This document shows, in pieces, positions 46,120 through 55,367 of a stretch of DNA of 64,000 nt (the stretch's first letter is position 1; every line of letters starts with the position of its first letter). Below the pieces are notes generated by a model. It made no database searches and was not told the DNA's origin. It was given only the letters and a program-made list of their open reading frames with translations. This DNA is from Thiothrix fructosivorans (GTDB lineage Bacteria > Pseudomonadota > Gammaproteobacteria > Thiotrichales > Thiotrichaceae): the NCBI RefSeq assembly GCF_017349355.1, contig NZ_JAFMPM010000007.1, forward strand, positions 124,001 through 188,000. The letters are read 5' to 3'. The position numbers were made by a program, and so were the translations under genes.

Positions 46120-47040
46120 CTACGCGCTGGGTTCAGCCGCAGCGGCACTAAAGCAGCCGAGCAAATCGTTTAACAGCTTATTGACTTCACCCGTCATCAG
46201 GGTGAATTCAATGTCGAGCTTTTCAGCGTGGGATTGCGGGTCGACATCTTTCAGATTATCCGCCAACACATCCAAGAAACGCACGCGGCGAATCCCCAAT
46301 TCGTCGGTCAAAATGAAGCTGATTTTATCATCCCAAATCAGCCCTAGCTTCGAGACCGTTTTACCCGCAGCAAGATTGGCTTGCACTTCATCTGCCGCGA
46401 GTTCATGCCGCTTAAAGACTGCCACACTTTTCTCTTCGCCCTGCCCTTTTAATTCGCAATCTTCACCGAGGGTAAACGGAGCAGGCAAGGTATGATCATC
46501 CGCCAGCCATTGCGTCATGAGCATCGCAGGGCTGACTTCGGTTTTGGGTGGGGTGACGGGCAAGCTGCCGAGGGTATTGCGCAGCAAATGCGTCAAACGC
46601 TCGCCTTGCGTATTCGATGAGCTGTTGACAATCATCCAACCGTTTGCCTGATCCAGCCACGCATCCATTTTCTTGGTGCGGGTGAAAGCTTTGGGTAATA
46701 ACTGGAATTCGATGTCGTCACGCAAGTCTTGTTTTTCGCGCTTGCTGACTTTGCGAGCTTCTTTTTCTTCAATGTCGGCAACCACAGTATCCAATTCTTC
46801 ACGGATCACCGAGGCAGGTAACATTTTTTCTTGATGCGCCAAGGTCACGAGCAAGCAACCGTTGGTAGCGAGGACTAACTGTTCATTATTGCGCCCAAAT
46901 GGGGATACCCAGCCGCTGGCTTCACGCAATTCATTGCCACAGCCCAGAAATGGTTTGCTTTCAAGGGCTTCGTGCAGTTCTTCGGGGGTGATAGTGAAGT
47001 CGCTGCTTAAGCGGAGCAGGTAAAGATTCTTGAACCACAT
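46120..47040 (-). CDS. rdgC: Recombination-associated protein RdgC
   Basis: RdgC is a ring-shaped dsDNA-binding protein that limits RecA loading. The 306-aa product has the family N-terminus MWFKNLYLLRL, the conserved SGWVSPFGR and LPASVIREELD blocks, KREKQDLRDDIEFQLLPKAFTR, and ELGIRRVRFLDVLADNL near the C-terminus. Length is as in E. coli (about 303). It is convergent with the DUF349 gene with one base between stops. Confidence 0.96.
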   Translation of the reverse strand: MWFKNLYLLRLSSDFTITPEELHEALESKPFLGCGNELREASGWVSPFGRNNEQLVLATNGCLLVTLAHQEKMLPASVIREELDTVVADIEEKEARKVSKREKQDLRDDIEFQLLPKAFTRTKKMDAWLDQANGWMIVNSSSNTQGERLTHLLRNTLGSLPVTPPKTEVSPAMLMTQWLADDHTLPAPFTLGEDCELKGQGEEKSVAVFKRHELAADEVQANLAAGKTVSKLGLIWDDKISFILTDELGIRRVRFLDVLADNLKDVDPQSHAEKLDIEFTLMTGEVNKLLNDLLGCFSAAAAEPSA

Positions 47041-47105
47041 AGGGAGAAAGCCTTGCTGTTATGACAGGAAGGCGGATTATGCCGGAAAGCGCTAGCCCTG
47101 CAAAC

Positions 47106-48266
47106 TTAAACAAACGGCAGCGTTCCAAATTGCCCCCACGGATTGGGTTGCCCCAGCCAGCGTTGCGCCACCGTGCCATAGACAGCGCGGAAGTCGGTGG
47201 TATGCTGCAAATTGCCGTCTGCATCCAGATGGGCGAGATCGGGTTTGTCGCCGTAAATACCACCCCGTACCTTGCCACCCATCACCAGTTGCACCGACGC
47301 TGCACCGTGGTCAGTGCCTTTGGCGTGATTTTCTTGAACGCGCCGCCCGAATTCGGAATAGGTCATCAACATAACATCATTCCAACGCCCGCCGCGCTGC
47401 ATGGCTTGCGCAAACGAATCTAGCGCCCCCGCGAGTTGATGCAGCAAATTGCTTTGCACGCCATTCTGACTGCTATGCGTATCAAACCCGCCCAGCGTGA
47501 CCATGTACACGGTGGCATCCACACCGCTGAGGATCATTTTAGCAACCGATTCCAAATCACGTCCTACTTCGCTGGTGGAAAAATTAACCCCCAAAGGCGT
47601 GGGACGTTGCAATTTTTCACTCAGTTGTGCGCCGGTCGCGTAGAGTTGCTGATACACATTGCCCAGATGCGCCAAGACTGCATTACCGCCTCGCAGTGCA
47701 CCACCTGCCCCCATCTCTTCCAGCATGTTGATCTGGCTTAAAAAAGTCTGTGGGCTTTGCATCGCAATGGTATTGCAGTCTTTGCCGGTCATCGGCCCCG
47801 TGCTGTCGCCGATGCTAATTCCGTGCAAACCCGGCTTGCACCCCGGCAATAAACCACCCAACCAGCCCCTATCGGAATAACTAGTGGCATCAACAGCGGT
47901 TTCCCAAATGTCACTGGAACGAAAATGGGACAAGCTCTCGTGCGGGTAGCCAACCCCTTGTACCCAAGCCATATTGCCTTTCGCCCACCACGGTTGCAGT
48001 GCCTTTAGGTAAGGATTCATCCCCGTATTCTGCCCAATATCGACGATTTGATGCTTTTGAATCGCAATCGTGGGGCGGTGTTGGTAATACAACGGGTCAG
48101 TGTAAGGGATCAGAGTGTTAAGACCATCATTGCCACCCGCCAGTTTGACCAGCACCAAAATGCGCTGATGCGAGCGTGGCGTTGCCGCTGCTGCTAGTGC
48201 TTCCGCAGAAAACGTGCCAAGCCAAGGCAGTAGGGCTGCCATTCCCAGAAATTCACGACGGTTCAT
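47106..48266 (-). CDS. DUF1501 Tat-exported protein
   Basis: The 386-aa protein begins MNRREFLGMAALLPWLGT, a twin-arginine signal (RREFL). It continues with the DUF1501/sulfatase-like core (VLVKLAGGNDGLNTLIPY; LGGFDTHSSQNG; MLMTYSEFGRRVQENHAKGTDHG) containing likely metal-binding Asp and His residues. Start 48266 was chosen because the Tat motif follows at once; the ribosome site is weak. It lies 25 bases after the DUF1800 gene, its usual partner. The substrates of these secreted pairs are not established. Confidence 0.9.
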   Translation of the reverse strand: MNRREFLGMAALLPWLGTFSAEALAAAATPRSHQRILVLVKLAGGNDGLNTLIPYTDPLYYQHRPTIAIQKHQIVDIGQNTGMNPYLKALQPWWAKGNMAWVQGVGYPHESLSHFRSSDIWETAVDATSYSDRGWLGGLLPGCKPGLHGISIGDSTGPMTGKDCNTIAMQSPQTFLSQINMLEEMGAGGALRGGNAVLAHLGNVYQQLYATGAQLSEKLQRPTPLGVNFSTSEVGRDLESVAKMILSGVDATVYMVTLGGFDTHSSQNGVQSNLLHQLAGALDSFAQAMQRGGRWNDVMLMTYSEFGRRVQENHAKGTDHGAASVQLVMGGKVRGGIYGDKPDLAHLDADGNLQHTTDFRAVYGTVAQRWLGQPNPWGQFGTLPFV

Positions 48267-48291
48267 TGCATTACTATCCACATAAACGTTG

Positions 48292-49581
48292 TCAGGACAC
48301 CTGAAAAGCAGGGTCAAGCAATAAGGCCCGCACCAGCCGCCGCGCACCGGGCGTGACTGGTAACGGTTTGAGGGGCTTCACCGGCAAGAGCCATTCGATC
48401 AATTGTTCATCAGGAACACGCGGCAGCTTCAACGGTGAAGCCACGCTATCATCCAGATTGCCGCGAGACAATTTCGCCAGATAGGCATTGCGTACCAGCA
48501 AGGTTTGCGTGCTGATCCAATATTCGCCGCCCGTCCAGCCTTTGACATTGGGCGGATCAAATAACTCCTGCCCCAGCAAACGGCACAGATTGAGCATTTC
48601 TTCCGTGGATTCACGCGGGTAAGACAACATACGTGCCGTACCGATCACCAGTTCCACCGGTGATTTCACCACCGTGCCGCGATTATGCAACGCCCAGAAG
48701 GGTTCACTGTTGAACACCGTCTCCAGCAATTTCTGAATATCGTAGCCCGAACCACGCAATTGTTGCGCCCAAACACTTGTCACGGCAGGGTCAGGACGGT
48801 TGCTGACAAACGCCAACCAAATTTTGTCGACCAAACGTTCAGCAGTACGCGGATGTGCCAGCAAGATATTCAGAATATCATCACCAGAAAAGTCACCCGT
48901 TTTACCCAAGAATGTGCTTTGCCCCGCAACATGCTGATCGGCGCGGATAATGAACTTGCCGGTATCGTTATCCACACCCCAACCGGTAAAGGCTTTGGCG
49001 GCAGCCTTCACATCCGACTCACGGTAATGCCCACGCCCGATGGTAAACAGCTCCAGCAATTCGCGGGCAAAATTTTCGTTGGGTTGCTCTTTGGTATTCT
49101 GGTAGCCATCCAAATACACCAACATGGCAGGATCGCGAGCCATCCCGCGCAATAATTCCGCAAAATTGCCCACAGCATGGCGGCGTAACAGCAAGTTTTG
49201 CTGGTACAACAAGCTCGGTTGCAAGGTTTTTTGGATGGATGAGGTGAAGTGATTATGCCAAAATAGCGTCATGCGTTCGACAAACGGTGTACGGGTTGTC
49301 AGCATCTGTTCCACCCACCACGCTTGCAGTAACTTGCCTTCACGTTGTGAAATTGACCACGCCGAATTACGGCTTTTCATGTCATTCAAACGCATTGGCT
49401 CTAGTTTTAACCAAGGTGTCAGGCGGGGTACGGGCTTCAAGGCAGAAGCAGCAGGATGCAATACCCACGCAACGGCTGCTTGCTGAGTACGTCCTTCCAA
49501 TTGTTTGACAGCCGCCCACTCCGCACCCAAGCCAGTACGGGCGACGAGGTGAACAGCATCCTTAAAAGCAAGTAATCCCAT
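48292..49581 (-). CDS. DUF1800 family protein
   Basis: The 429-aa protein carries the DUF1800 blocks: MTLFWHNHFTSSIQ, YLDGYQNTKEQPNENFARELLELFTIG (span near residues 155-180), YRESDVKAAAKAFTGWGV, and LCRLLGQELFDPPNVKGWTGG. Such proteins occur next to DUF1501 in many bacteria and are presumably exported with it, although no obvious signal peptide is visible here. Function is unknown. It is the upstream member of the pair, starting after a 90-base gap from the orphan membrane protein. Confidence 0.9.
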   Translation of the reverse strand: MGLLAFKDAVHLVARTGLGAEWAAVKQLEGRTQQAAVAWVLHPAASALKPVPRLTPWLKLEPMRLNDMKSRNSAWSISQREGKLLQAWWVEQMLTTRTPFVERMTLFWHNHFTSSIQKTLQPSLLYQQNLLLRRHAVGNFAELLRGMARDPAMLVYLDGYQNTKEQPNENFARELLELFTIGRGHYRESDVKAAAKAFTGWGVDNDTGKFIIRADQHVAGQSTFLGKTGDFSGDDILNILLAHPRTAERLVDKIWLAFVSNRPDPAVTSVWAQQLRGSGYDIQKLLETVFNSEPFWALHNRGTVVKSPVELVIGTARMLSYPRESTEEMLNLCRLLGQELFDPPNVKGWTGGEYWISTQTLLVRNAYLAKLSRGNLDDSVASPLKLPRVPDEQLIEWLLPVKPLKPLPVTPGARRLVRALLLDPAFQVS

Positions 49582-49671
49582 AACCTTACTGCGCTAGAAA
49601 TAATATTAATAGTAACGTAACTGGGTGTTAAGTTTAGCTTAAGTTTTGCACTTATCAGCAGATTTAAAAGA

Positions 49672-50691
49672 TTATTTTTTCAATCTTATACTGCCAAACG
49701 AAACCAAAGAGGCGACGAACGAGACAAACGAAGCAAGCAGACTAATCAACCATTCCGTTGACTTGCGCAATATTCGCACTGTCCCAATCGCGCCTTTTCC
49801 CAGCAACTTCATAATTGCTTTGGTTTGCGTGCCGTATTTAAGACTGAGTTTTTCCAGTCTCACTAAATCATCAGCGTTTTCCACATACTGAAGCAAATGC
49901 ACCACATCCGCCGTCGAACTGACCTTGCGGATATTATTAACTTGTTCAGCAGTGCGCTGAATCGCCTGCGTCGCGTTCGGATTATAGGCCCGTACAGCGG
50001 CTTTACTGATGCCATCTAAACTTTTCTCGGCACGCGCTGCCAATAGAAATGATTTATAATCGAAGACCTCTGAACCCTGCCTGAGCAAGAATGTCTGAAA
50101 ACGCGGTGTCAACCGCCCGCCGCGTGCTGCCAACTTCGTGGTGGAAACCCCAGCCTTCGCAGGCGTTGCTGCCCCCGCACTCGCCACGCTAGCCGCTGTC
50201 AAGCCCACTCCCACCCCTGCCAACGTCACCAGCAACTCATTGACCGGCTCACCTTTGGCATACAATTGGTATTGCTCCCACAGATCCCGCGCATCGCCAA
50301 TCACCGTAAAATCGGAGGTAAACGCCCCCGCCACACCCGCGCTGCTGGTCGCATTACCGTCGATAAAACCGCTAGCAAAATCGTTCACATTGCGCCTTGC
50401 CGTATTCAATGGTGATTCCAACCGCTGCAATTCCGACTCAAATTCGGCAGGTTGCAGCGCGTAACCAAAGGTCGTTGCCAGGCTCAAATACATCCGCGCT
50501 TCCGCCGGATTATTGTTGGCAATCGCATCCTGCACCTGCTGGCGCACTTGTTCTGCACTGACTTGATGCAACATCATTTGCCCGACATCTGCCGCCAATT
50601 CATCGTATTGCCAATAATCCAGCAACGCTTTAAGGCTTCCTACCAACAGCATCGCAGAAACCAGCAACATCGTCCAATTCCAAAATTTCAT
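49672..50691 (-). CDS. Uncharacterised membrane protein with C-terminal hydrophobic hairpin
   Basis: I do not recognise this 339-aa protein. It has an N-terminal signal-anchor (WTMLLVSAMLLVGSLKALL), a mixed helical region, a small-residue hydrophobic stretch at about 160-180 (LLVTLAGVGVGLTAASVASAGA) and a C-terminal hydrophobic end (WLISLLASFVSFVASLVSFG) closed by IRLKK. The central hydrophobic stretch with Gly/Ala followed by a soluble domain resembles toxin- or colicin-like delivery proteins only in general shape. It lies 4 bases after the metA stop on the same strand and could be cotranscribed. Confidence 0.6.
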   Translation of the reverse strand: MKFWNWTMLLVSAMLLVGSLKALLDYWQYDELAADVGQMMLHQVSAEQVRQQVQDAIANNNPAEARMYLSLATTFGYALQPAEFESELQRLESPLNTARRNVNDFASGFIDGNATSSAGVAGAFTSDFTVIGDARDLWEQYQLYAKGEPVNELLVTLAGVGVGLTAASVASAGAATPAKAGVSTTKLAARGGRLTPRFQTFLLRQGSEVFDYKSFLLAARAEKSLDGISKAAVRAYNPNATQAIQRTAEQVNNIRKVSSTADVVHLLQYVENADDLVRLEKLSLKYGTQTKAIMKLLGKGAIGTVRILRKSTEWLISLLASFVSFVASLVSFGSIRLKK

Positions 50692-50695
50692 GATG

Positions 50696-51778
50696 TTACA
50701 TCCTCATCTGTTTACGCAACCCCAACGGATCGTTAGGGTCAACGCCTTCCATAAACGGCTTACGGCGGTCGTTATTGGTGATCTGATAAACCTTACCGAT
50801 CCAATTGCTATAGAACACTTTCGCCGTATCGCGCCACGTATTGTGCAACATTGGTAACAGCAAGGTTTCGGGGAAATCCGGCAAAGGCTTGCCTTGACGT
50901 TTTGCTATTTCCTGCGCCAAGCGGTATTCGGTAAGAATCGCCTTGGCTTTCGGGCGCAAATAATTTTCAGGAAACGGCGGATAATCGTTGCGCACGCCCG
51001 TGAACCAGCGCAGGGTTTCGCGGCGGTATTCCTTCAGCAAACTCACCTGATCGTATTCGGGATGCCCTTGCATAAAAATCATACGGAACATGTCAGGGCT
51101 GACCGCCATGTGGACACCCGCTTCGTCACTTTCCACCAATACGTGGACACCGACCGCTTTCAGTTCAGCGCGATCCATTTGATTGAAGCGCGAATGCGGC
51201 ACATCAAAGCGGGTATTGAGGTCGTTGACCAACGGGTGTTCCGGCAGGGTCACGGCATGGCTGTACACGCCCCAACGCTTGAAACCCAGTGGGCGACGGC
51301 GGACACCCCACAAATGTTGCACCAGTGCATGACTTGCCAGACACGAACACAAAGTCGAGGTCACGTTTTCCTTTGCCCACGCGACCACTTCACACAAGCC
51401 ATCCCAAAACGGTTCGTCTTCCAGATGCTGTGCGGCAGGGTTTGCGCCGGTAATAATCAGCGCATCCAACCCCTGCTTTTTCAAATTCTCGAACGTGTCG
51501 TAATACTGGTCGATGTAGGCTTGCGCCTTCTCACCACGCGGCAAACCATCCAAGGTAAAGGGGTGGATGTGAAATTGCGCAATCAGATTCGACTCGCCCA
51601 CCAACCGGAAAAACTGCCGTTCGGTTGCAGCCAGCGCCGCATCCGGCATCATATTGAGGAAACCGATATGCAGCTCGCGAATATCCTGATTGAAGGCGTA
51701 ATCTTCACTCAGGATCGTTTGACCTTCTTGGCGCAGGCGCTCGAAGGTTGGTAACGCAGTGTGGGCGACTAATGGCAT
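50696..51778 (-). CDS. metA: Homoserine O-acyltransferase MetA
   Basis: MetA activates homoserine with a succinyl or acetyl group at the first step of methionine synthesis. The 360-aa product has the family N-terminus MPLVAHTALPTFERLRQEG, LHIGFLNMMPDAALAATERQF, the nucleophile segment TSTLCSCLASHAL (Cys146 by alignment with E. coli Cys142) and MQGHPEYD with the catalytic His and Glu. The C-terminal extension (about 50 residues beyond E. coli) is shared by a subgroup. Whether it uses succinyl- or acetyl-CoA cannot be read here. It sits just upstream of the orphan membrane gene. Confidence 0.93.
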   Translation of the reverse strand: MPLVAHTALPTFERLRQEGQTILSEDYAFNQDIRELHIGFLNMMPDAALAATERQFFRLVGESNLIAQFHIHPFTLDGLPRGEKAQAYIDQYYDTFENLKKQGLDALIITGANPAAQHLEDEPFWDGLCEVVAWAKENVTSTLCSCLASHALVQHLWGVRRRPLGFKRWGVYSHAVTLPEHPLVNDLNTRFDVPHSRFNQMDRAELKAVGVHVLVESDEAGVHMAVSPDMFRMIFMQGHPEYDQVSLLKEYRRETLRWFTGVRNDYPPFPENYLRPKAKAILTEYRLAQEIAKRQGKPLPDFPETLLLPMLHNTWRDTAKVFYSNWIGKVYQITNNDRRKPFMEGVDPNDPLGLRKQMRM

Positions 51779-51799
51779 GGATTCCCTTCACCTCCAACA

Positions 51800-52648
51800 T
51801 TAAGCATGGCGGGCAATCGCCATTTCGATCAGTGCATTGAAATCGTCTTCGGTACGGACTTGCGCGGCTTCCTCAGACGTAACCGTGTAGCCGTAGTCAT
51901 GCGCAATCGCTTCGTAACGCGGCAAACGCGAATGGAACAAGCGCGGGAATACCCAGCGCGTGAAATCATCCGGGATCATTTCGGCGGCATATTGCAGCCC
52001 TTGTTCTTGCAAGTACACCGCTAAATGTTCGCGCAGGAAATTAGGGCGGTAATACAATGGTTTCGGGTCACTACGCGCACGGTCAATGAGCTTTTGCTCT
52101 TCGTCTTTGGTGGTGACTTTGATATACAAAATCAGGGTATTTTCTGCTAATACATCAAACACCGATGGCTCTTCCAATTCGCACAAGCTGCCGCCTGCGT
52201 CATTGACGAAGTGCGAATAGCCGTAAATCGTTTGCGCTTTGCGGATGAATTCGGGTACGTCACGCATCGCCGCAATTTCGGCTTCACGGTATTGCGCTTG
52301 GCGTTGAATGAACGCATCCAGCGGTACGCCGCCGAGTTCTGGATTACCTAATTTACCGACGAATGACAGCACCGGGCCGAGATCATCCACGCGGATATTG
52401 TTGCGAATGTAGATCCAATCATTGCGCAATAATTCACGCAAAAACGGCACTTTCATCGCCTGTTCTTTGATTAAATCGAGAATATCTTCATCCAGATAGC
52501 ACGTACCAATGCGGTAGTCACCGGAATAATGAAACCAGTCATGCTCACGTAACATGCTGGAAATATGGGTTTTACCAACACCAGACATGCCCAGCAGCGT
52601 GACTTTTTTGTGTTCCCATTGGCGGTATTCTTCTACGGTTAAACGCAC
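51800..52648 (-). CDS. P-loop ATPase, uncharacterised (probable GTG start)
   Basis: The 282-aa protein has a Walker A (TLLGMSGVGKTHISSML, GMSGVGKT) and otherwise no domain I can name; it is predicted soluble. The start is proposed at the GTG at 52648 because GGAG lies upstream and the sequence VRLTVEEYRQWEHKKV looks like a natural N-terminus. A longer frame to 52750 would run through the region needed for the divergent dusB start. It precedes metA by 21 bases on the minus strand. Kinase-like folds with this loop include nucleotide and shikimate kinases, but the following LREHDWFHYSGDYRIG does not fit them clearly. Confidence 0.72.
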   Translation of the reverse strand: MRLTVEEYRQWEHKKVTLLGMSGVGKTHISSMLREHDWFHYSGDYRIGTCYLDEDILDLIKEQAMKVPFLRELLRNDWIYIRNNIRVDDLGPVLSFVGKLGNPELGGVPLDAFIQRQAQYREAEIAAMRDVPEFIRKAQTIYGYSHFVNDAGGSLCELEEPSVFDVLAENTLILYIKVTTKDEEQKLIDRARSDPKPLYYRPNFLREHLAVYLQEQGLQYAAEMIPDDFTRWVFPRLFHSRLPRYEAIAHDYGYTVTSEEAAQVRTEDDFNALIEMAIARHA

Positions 52649-52751
52649 ACTCAATCTCCGTACAGGTAGTTTCTTATAGGGCGGATACTTTACCACAACC
52701 GGACTGTTTTGCCGTGCTAAACTGCACGCCCGCGATACGTTTCTGAACACG

Positions 52752-53744
52752 ATGAAGATTGGCTCTTACACACTCGATAACAACCTGATTGTTGCCCCAA
52801 TGGCAGGCGTGACCGATCGCCCGTTCCGTACCTTATGCAAACATTTTGGCGCAGGTCATGCCGTCAGCGAAATGATGTCAGTGGATGCGACCTTGTATGC
52901 CCAGAAAAAATCCTTGTACCGCGCCGATTTCGACGGGGAACTTACACCGATTTCAGCACAAATTGCAGGTTCTGAACCGGAGATGTTGGCGGAAGCGGCG
53001 CGTTATCAGGTCGCGAATGGGGCGCAGATTGTGGACATTAATATGGGCTGCCCTGCCCGCAAGGTTTGCCGCAAGCTGGCGGGTTCGGCGTTGTTGCAAG
53101 ATGAGGATTTGGTCAAGCGGATTCTGGAGGCGGTGGTGTCTGCGGTGGATGTGCCAGTGACGTTGAAAACCCGTTTGGGGTATGTCAATGGCGAGGAGAA
53201 TATTTTGCGGGTTGCGGACATGGCGCAACAGGCAGGCATTGCGGCACTGGCGATTCATGGGCGCACTCGCGAGCAAATGTACACGGGCGAGGCGCGTTAT
53301 GAGCTGATCCGCGAAGTGAAACGTCATGTCACGATTCCCATCATTGCCAATGGCGATATTGATAGCCCGCAAAAAGCCAAAGCGGTGTTGGAAGCAACTG
53401 GCGCAGATGCGATTATGATCGGGAGGGCGGCACAGGGGCGACCGTGGATTTTTCGGGAAATCGCGCATTATTTGCAAACGGGCGAGTTGTTACCGCCGCC
53501 GAGCGTTGCCGAAATCCACGCGGTATTGCTGGGGCATTTGGATGATCTGTATCAGTTTTACGGGGAATATTCGGGGTGTCGCATCGCCCGCAAGCATATT
53601 GCTTGGTATACCAATGGGCTGCATGACAGTAATGCGTTTCGGCAGGCGATGTATGCGCAGGATAGTACGGCGGGACAGGAGCGGGCGGTAGATGCTTATT
53701 TCCAGATGCTGTTGGCGCGTGACGAGCGCTTGAGTTATGAATAG
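52752..53744 (+). CDS. dusB: tRNA-dihydrouridine synthase DusB
   Basis: DusB is the FMN enzyme that reduces U17 in the D-loop of tRNA. The 330-aa product has VAPMAGVTDRPFR, the catalytic Cys100 in INMGCPARKV, NGDIDSPQKA and IGRAAQGRPWIF, and its length matches E. coli DusB. It is not followed by fis as in enterobacteria; an AAA/PD-(D/E)XK gene on the opposite strand comes next after 18 bases. Confidence 0.95.
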   Translation: MKIGSYTLDNNLIVAPMAGVTDRPFRTLCKHFGAGHAVSEMMSVDATLYAQKKSLYRADFDGELTPISAQIAGSEPEMLAEAARYQVANGAQIVDINMGCPARKVCRKLAGSALLQDEDLVKRILEAVVSAVDVPVTLKTRLGYVNGEENILRVADMAQQAGIAALAIHGRTREQMYTGEARYELIREVKRHVTIPIIANGDIDSPQKAKAVLEATGADAIMIGRAAQGRPWIFREIAHYLQTGELLPPPSVAEIHAVLLGHLDDLYQFYGEYSGCRIARKHIAWYTNGLHDSNAFRQAMYAQDSTAGQERAVDAYFQMLLARDERLSYE

Positions 53745-53762
53745 GCAACATGAGCAGAATCG

Positions 53763-55316
53763 CTATGCCTGTTCCCATTCAAACCCAACAATGTTACGAG
53801 TCATTTTGCTGAATTCAATGCCAATCAAGAAGATACGGTTTTGCCCGTCGCGGTATTTTGCAGCGTAATCTTTGTCCTTAATCTGCTGCATCGCTCTGCC
53901 ATCAGGTTGGTCGCCATTTAATACCTTGAACTCGAAGATATAAACTTGCCGCTGCCCATCAGGGAGCTTGAAACGCAAGGTCATATCAATCCGCCCCTTG
54001 TTGTGGCTATCTTCCACCACCGTATCAATCCCCAAAGCACAGATGAACGCATACATCACCGCTGCATAGTACCCTTCGTAGTGAGCAATGGTATTTTGGG
54101 TGTAATTCTGGTGTGCGATGCCATCAAACAGCACCGTGAACCGCTGTTGCATGGCAGCAAAATCATTCTTCAACAATGCCCGCAGAAACGGCAAACGCTC
54201 CGGTGCTTGGTCGCTCAAATAACGTTCCAGCACCATCTGGTTGAAGCTGGAACGCACTTCACGGTTGGGGTAACTGAGCAGGAAAATCGGCTCGTCAAAC
54301 AAGGTTTCGGTGCGTTTGATGGTCAGGTAGCCCGTCTGGAACAGCAGCGTTTCCAGCCGGATATGGTCAAGGTCAAAATCGCCTAACTGGGCTTCACTGG
54401 CCTCCAGTTCCTCAAAGTCCGGCAGGTGGTAATAGCGGGTTTTCAACAATTCCACCAAGAAACCCGGCGTACCCGTGTCAAACCAATAGTTACGGAACTG
54501 CTTGCCTTTGGCGATAAACAGCAGGATGTCGAACGGGTTGTAGACACTCTCCCCCAACCAGTTGTAGCCGTTATACCATTCCTTCACTTCCTGCCTGTCC
54601 GCACCGTGCAGGTGTTCGTTGAAATGCAGCTCTAACTCGGTTTGGGTATAGCCGCACAATGCGGAGTAACGCGCATCCAGCGTGATGTCCTCCAGATTGT
54701 TCAGGCCGCTGAAGATCGACACTTTGGAGAATTTGCTCACCCCAGTCAGCAGTGCGAAACGGAGATGGGCATCTTGCCCCTTGATCACGGAATACAGGTT
54801 CTTCAACCCATCCCGCATTTCATCCACCACCGCTTGCTCGGTGATGTTATCGAGGATCGGCTTATCGTATTCGTCGATCAGGATCACCACGCCCTGCCCG
54901 TACTTTTCCTTCGCGGCACGAATTAGCTCGGAAAAACAACTTGCCACATCATTCATGTCCGTACAGGTAATCCCCAGTTGCTGCTGGTTAAAGGCCAGAA
55001 TGTGCCGGATACGCCGATCCAGTTCCGCACGGCTTTTCAGCGTACCTTCTGCAAAGCTGATGTTAATGACCGGGTATTGCACTGACCAATCCCAATGCGG
55101 GTGGATGTGGAGGCCACGGAACAGCGACTCATTCCCGGCGAACAGTTGGTGCAGCGTATCCACCAGCAACGACTTACCGAAGCGGCGCGGACGCGAGAGG
55201 AAATAGTACTTGCCGGATTCAGCCAACTGCCGGACGTGGGCGGTTTTGTCCACGTAAACATAACCGCCGTCGATGATGTTGGATAATACACTGATGCCAA
55301 TGGGGAGTTTTTTCAT
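53763..55316 (-). CDS. AAA / PD-(D/E)XK (DUF1703-type) protein, intact copy
   Basis: The 517-aa protein has an N-terminal ATPase-like region. It opens MKKLPIGIS, continues VYVDKTAHVRQL and FLSRPRRFGKSLLVDTL (an atypical Walker A, RFGKS), then VILIDEYDKPILDNI, FALLTGVSKFSKVS and WYNGYNWLGESVYNPFD. The C-terminal PD-(D/E)XK nuclease-like domain has Asp444 in GRIDMTLRF and Glu462-Phe-Lys464 in IFEFKV. Families of this type occur in many copies in some bacteria and archaea; the role is unknown. It is a close paralogue of the damaged gene at 29629, with long identical stretches in the first 330 residues. Confidence 0.88.
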   Translation of the reverse strand: MKKLPIGISVLSNIIDGGYVYVDKTAHVRQLAESGKYYFLSRPRRFGKSLLVDTLHQLFAGNESLFRGLHIHPHWDWSVQYPVINISFAEGTLKSRAELDRRIRHILAFNQQQLGITCTDMNDVASCFSELIRAAKEKYGQGVVILIDEYDKPILDNITEQAVVDEMRDGLKNLYSVIKGQDAHLRFALLTGVSKFSKVSIFSGLNNLEDITLDARYSALCGYTQTELELHFNEHLHGADRQEVKEWYNGYNWLGESVYNPFDILLFIAKGKQFRNYWFDTGTPGFLVELLKTRYYHLPDFEELEASEAQLGDFDLDHIRLETLLFQTGYLTIKRTETLFDEPIFLLSYPNREVRSSFNQMVLERYLSDQAPERLPFLRALLKNDFAAMQQRFTVLFDGIAHQNYTQNTIAHYEGYYAAVMYAFICALGIDTVVEDSHNKGRIDMTLRFKLPDGQRQVYIFEFKVLNGDQPDGRAMQQIKDKDYAAKYRDGQNRIFLIGIEFSKMTRNIVGFEWEQA

Positions 55317-55367
55317 CGCCTGTTATTCCGCGCCTGCAATGGCTTGAGTATACCCCAAAAGTTAAGA

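Noticed and set aside
52649-52750. N-terminal extension of the P-loop protein to 52750
   Set aside because: It would run up to the divergent dusB start and lacks a ribosome site; GGAG precedes the GTG at 52648.
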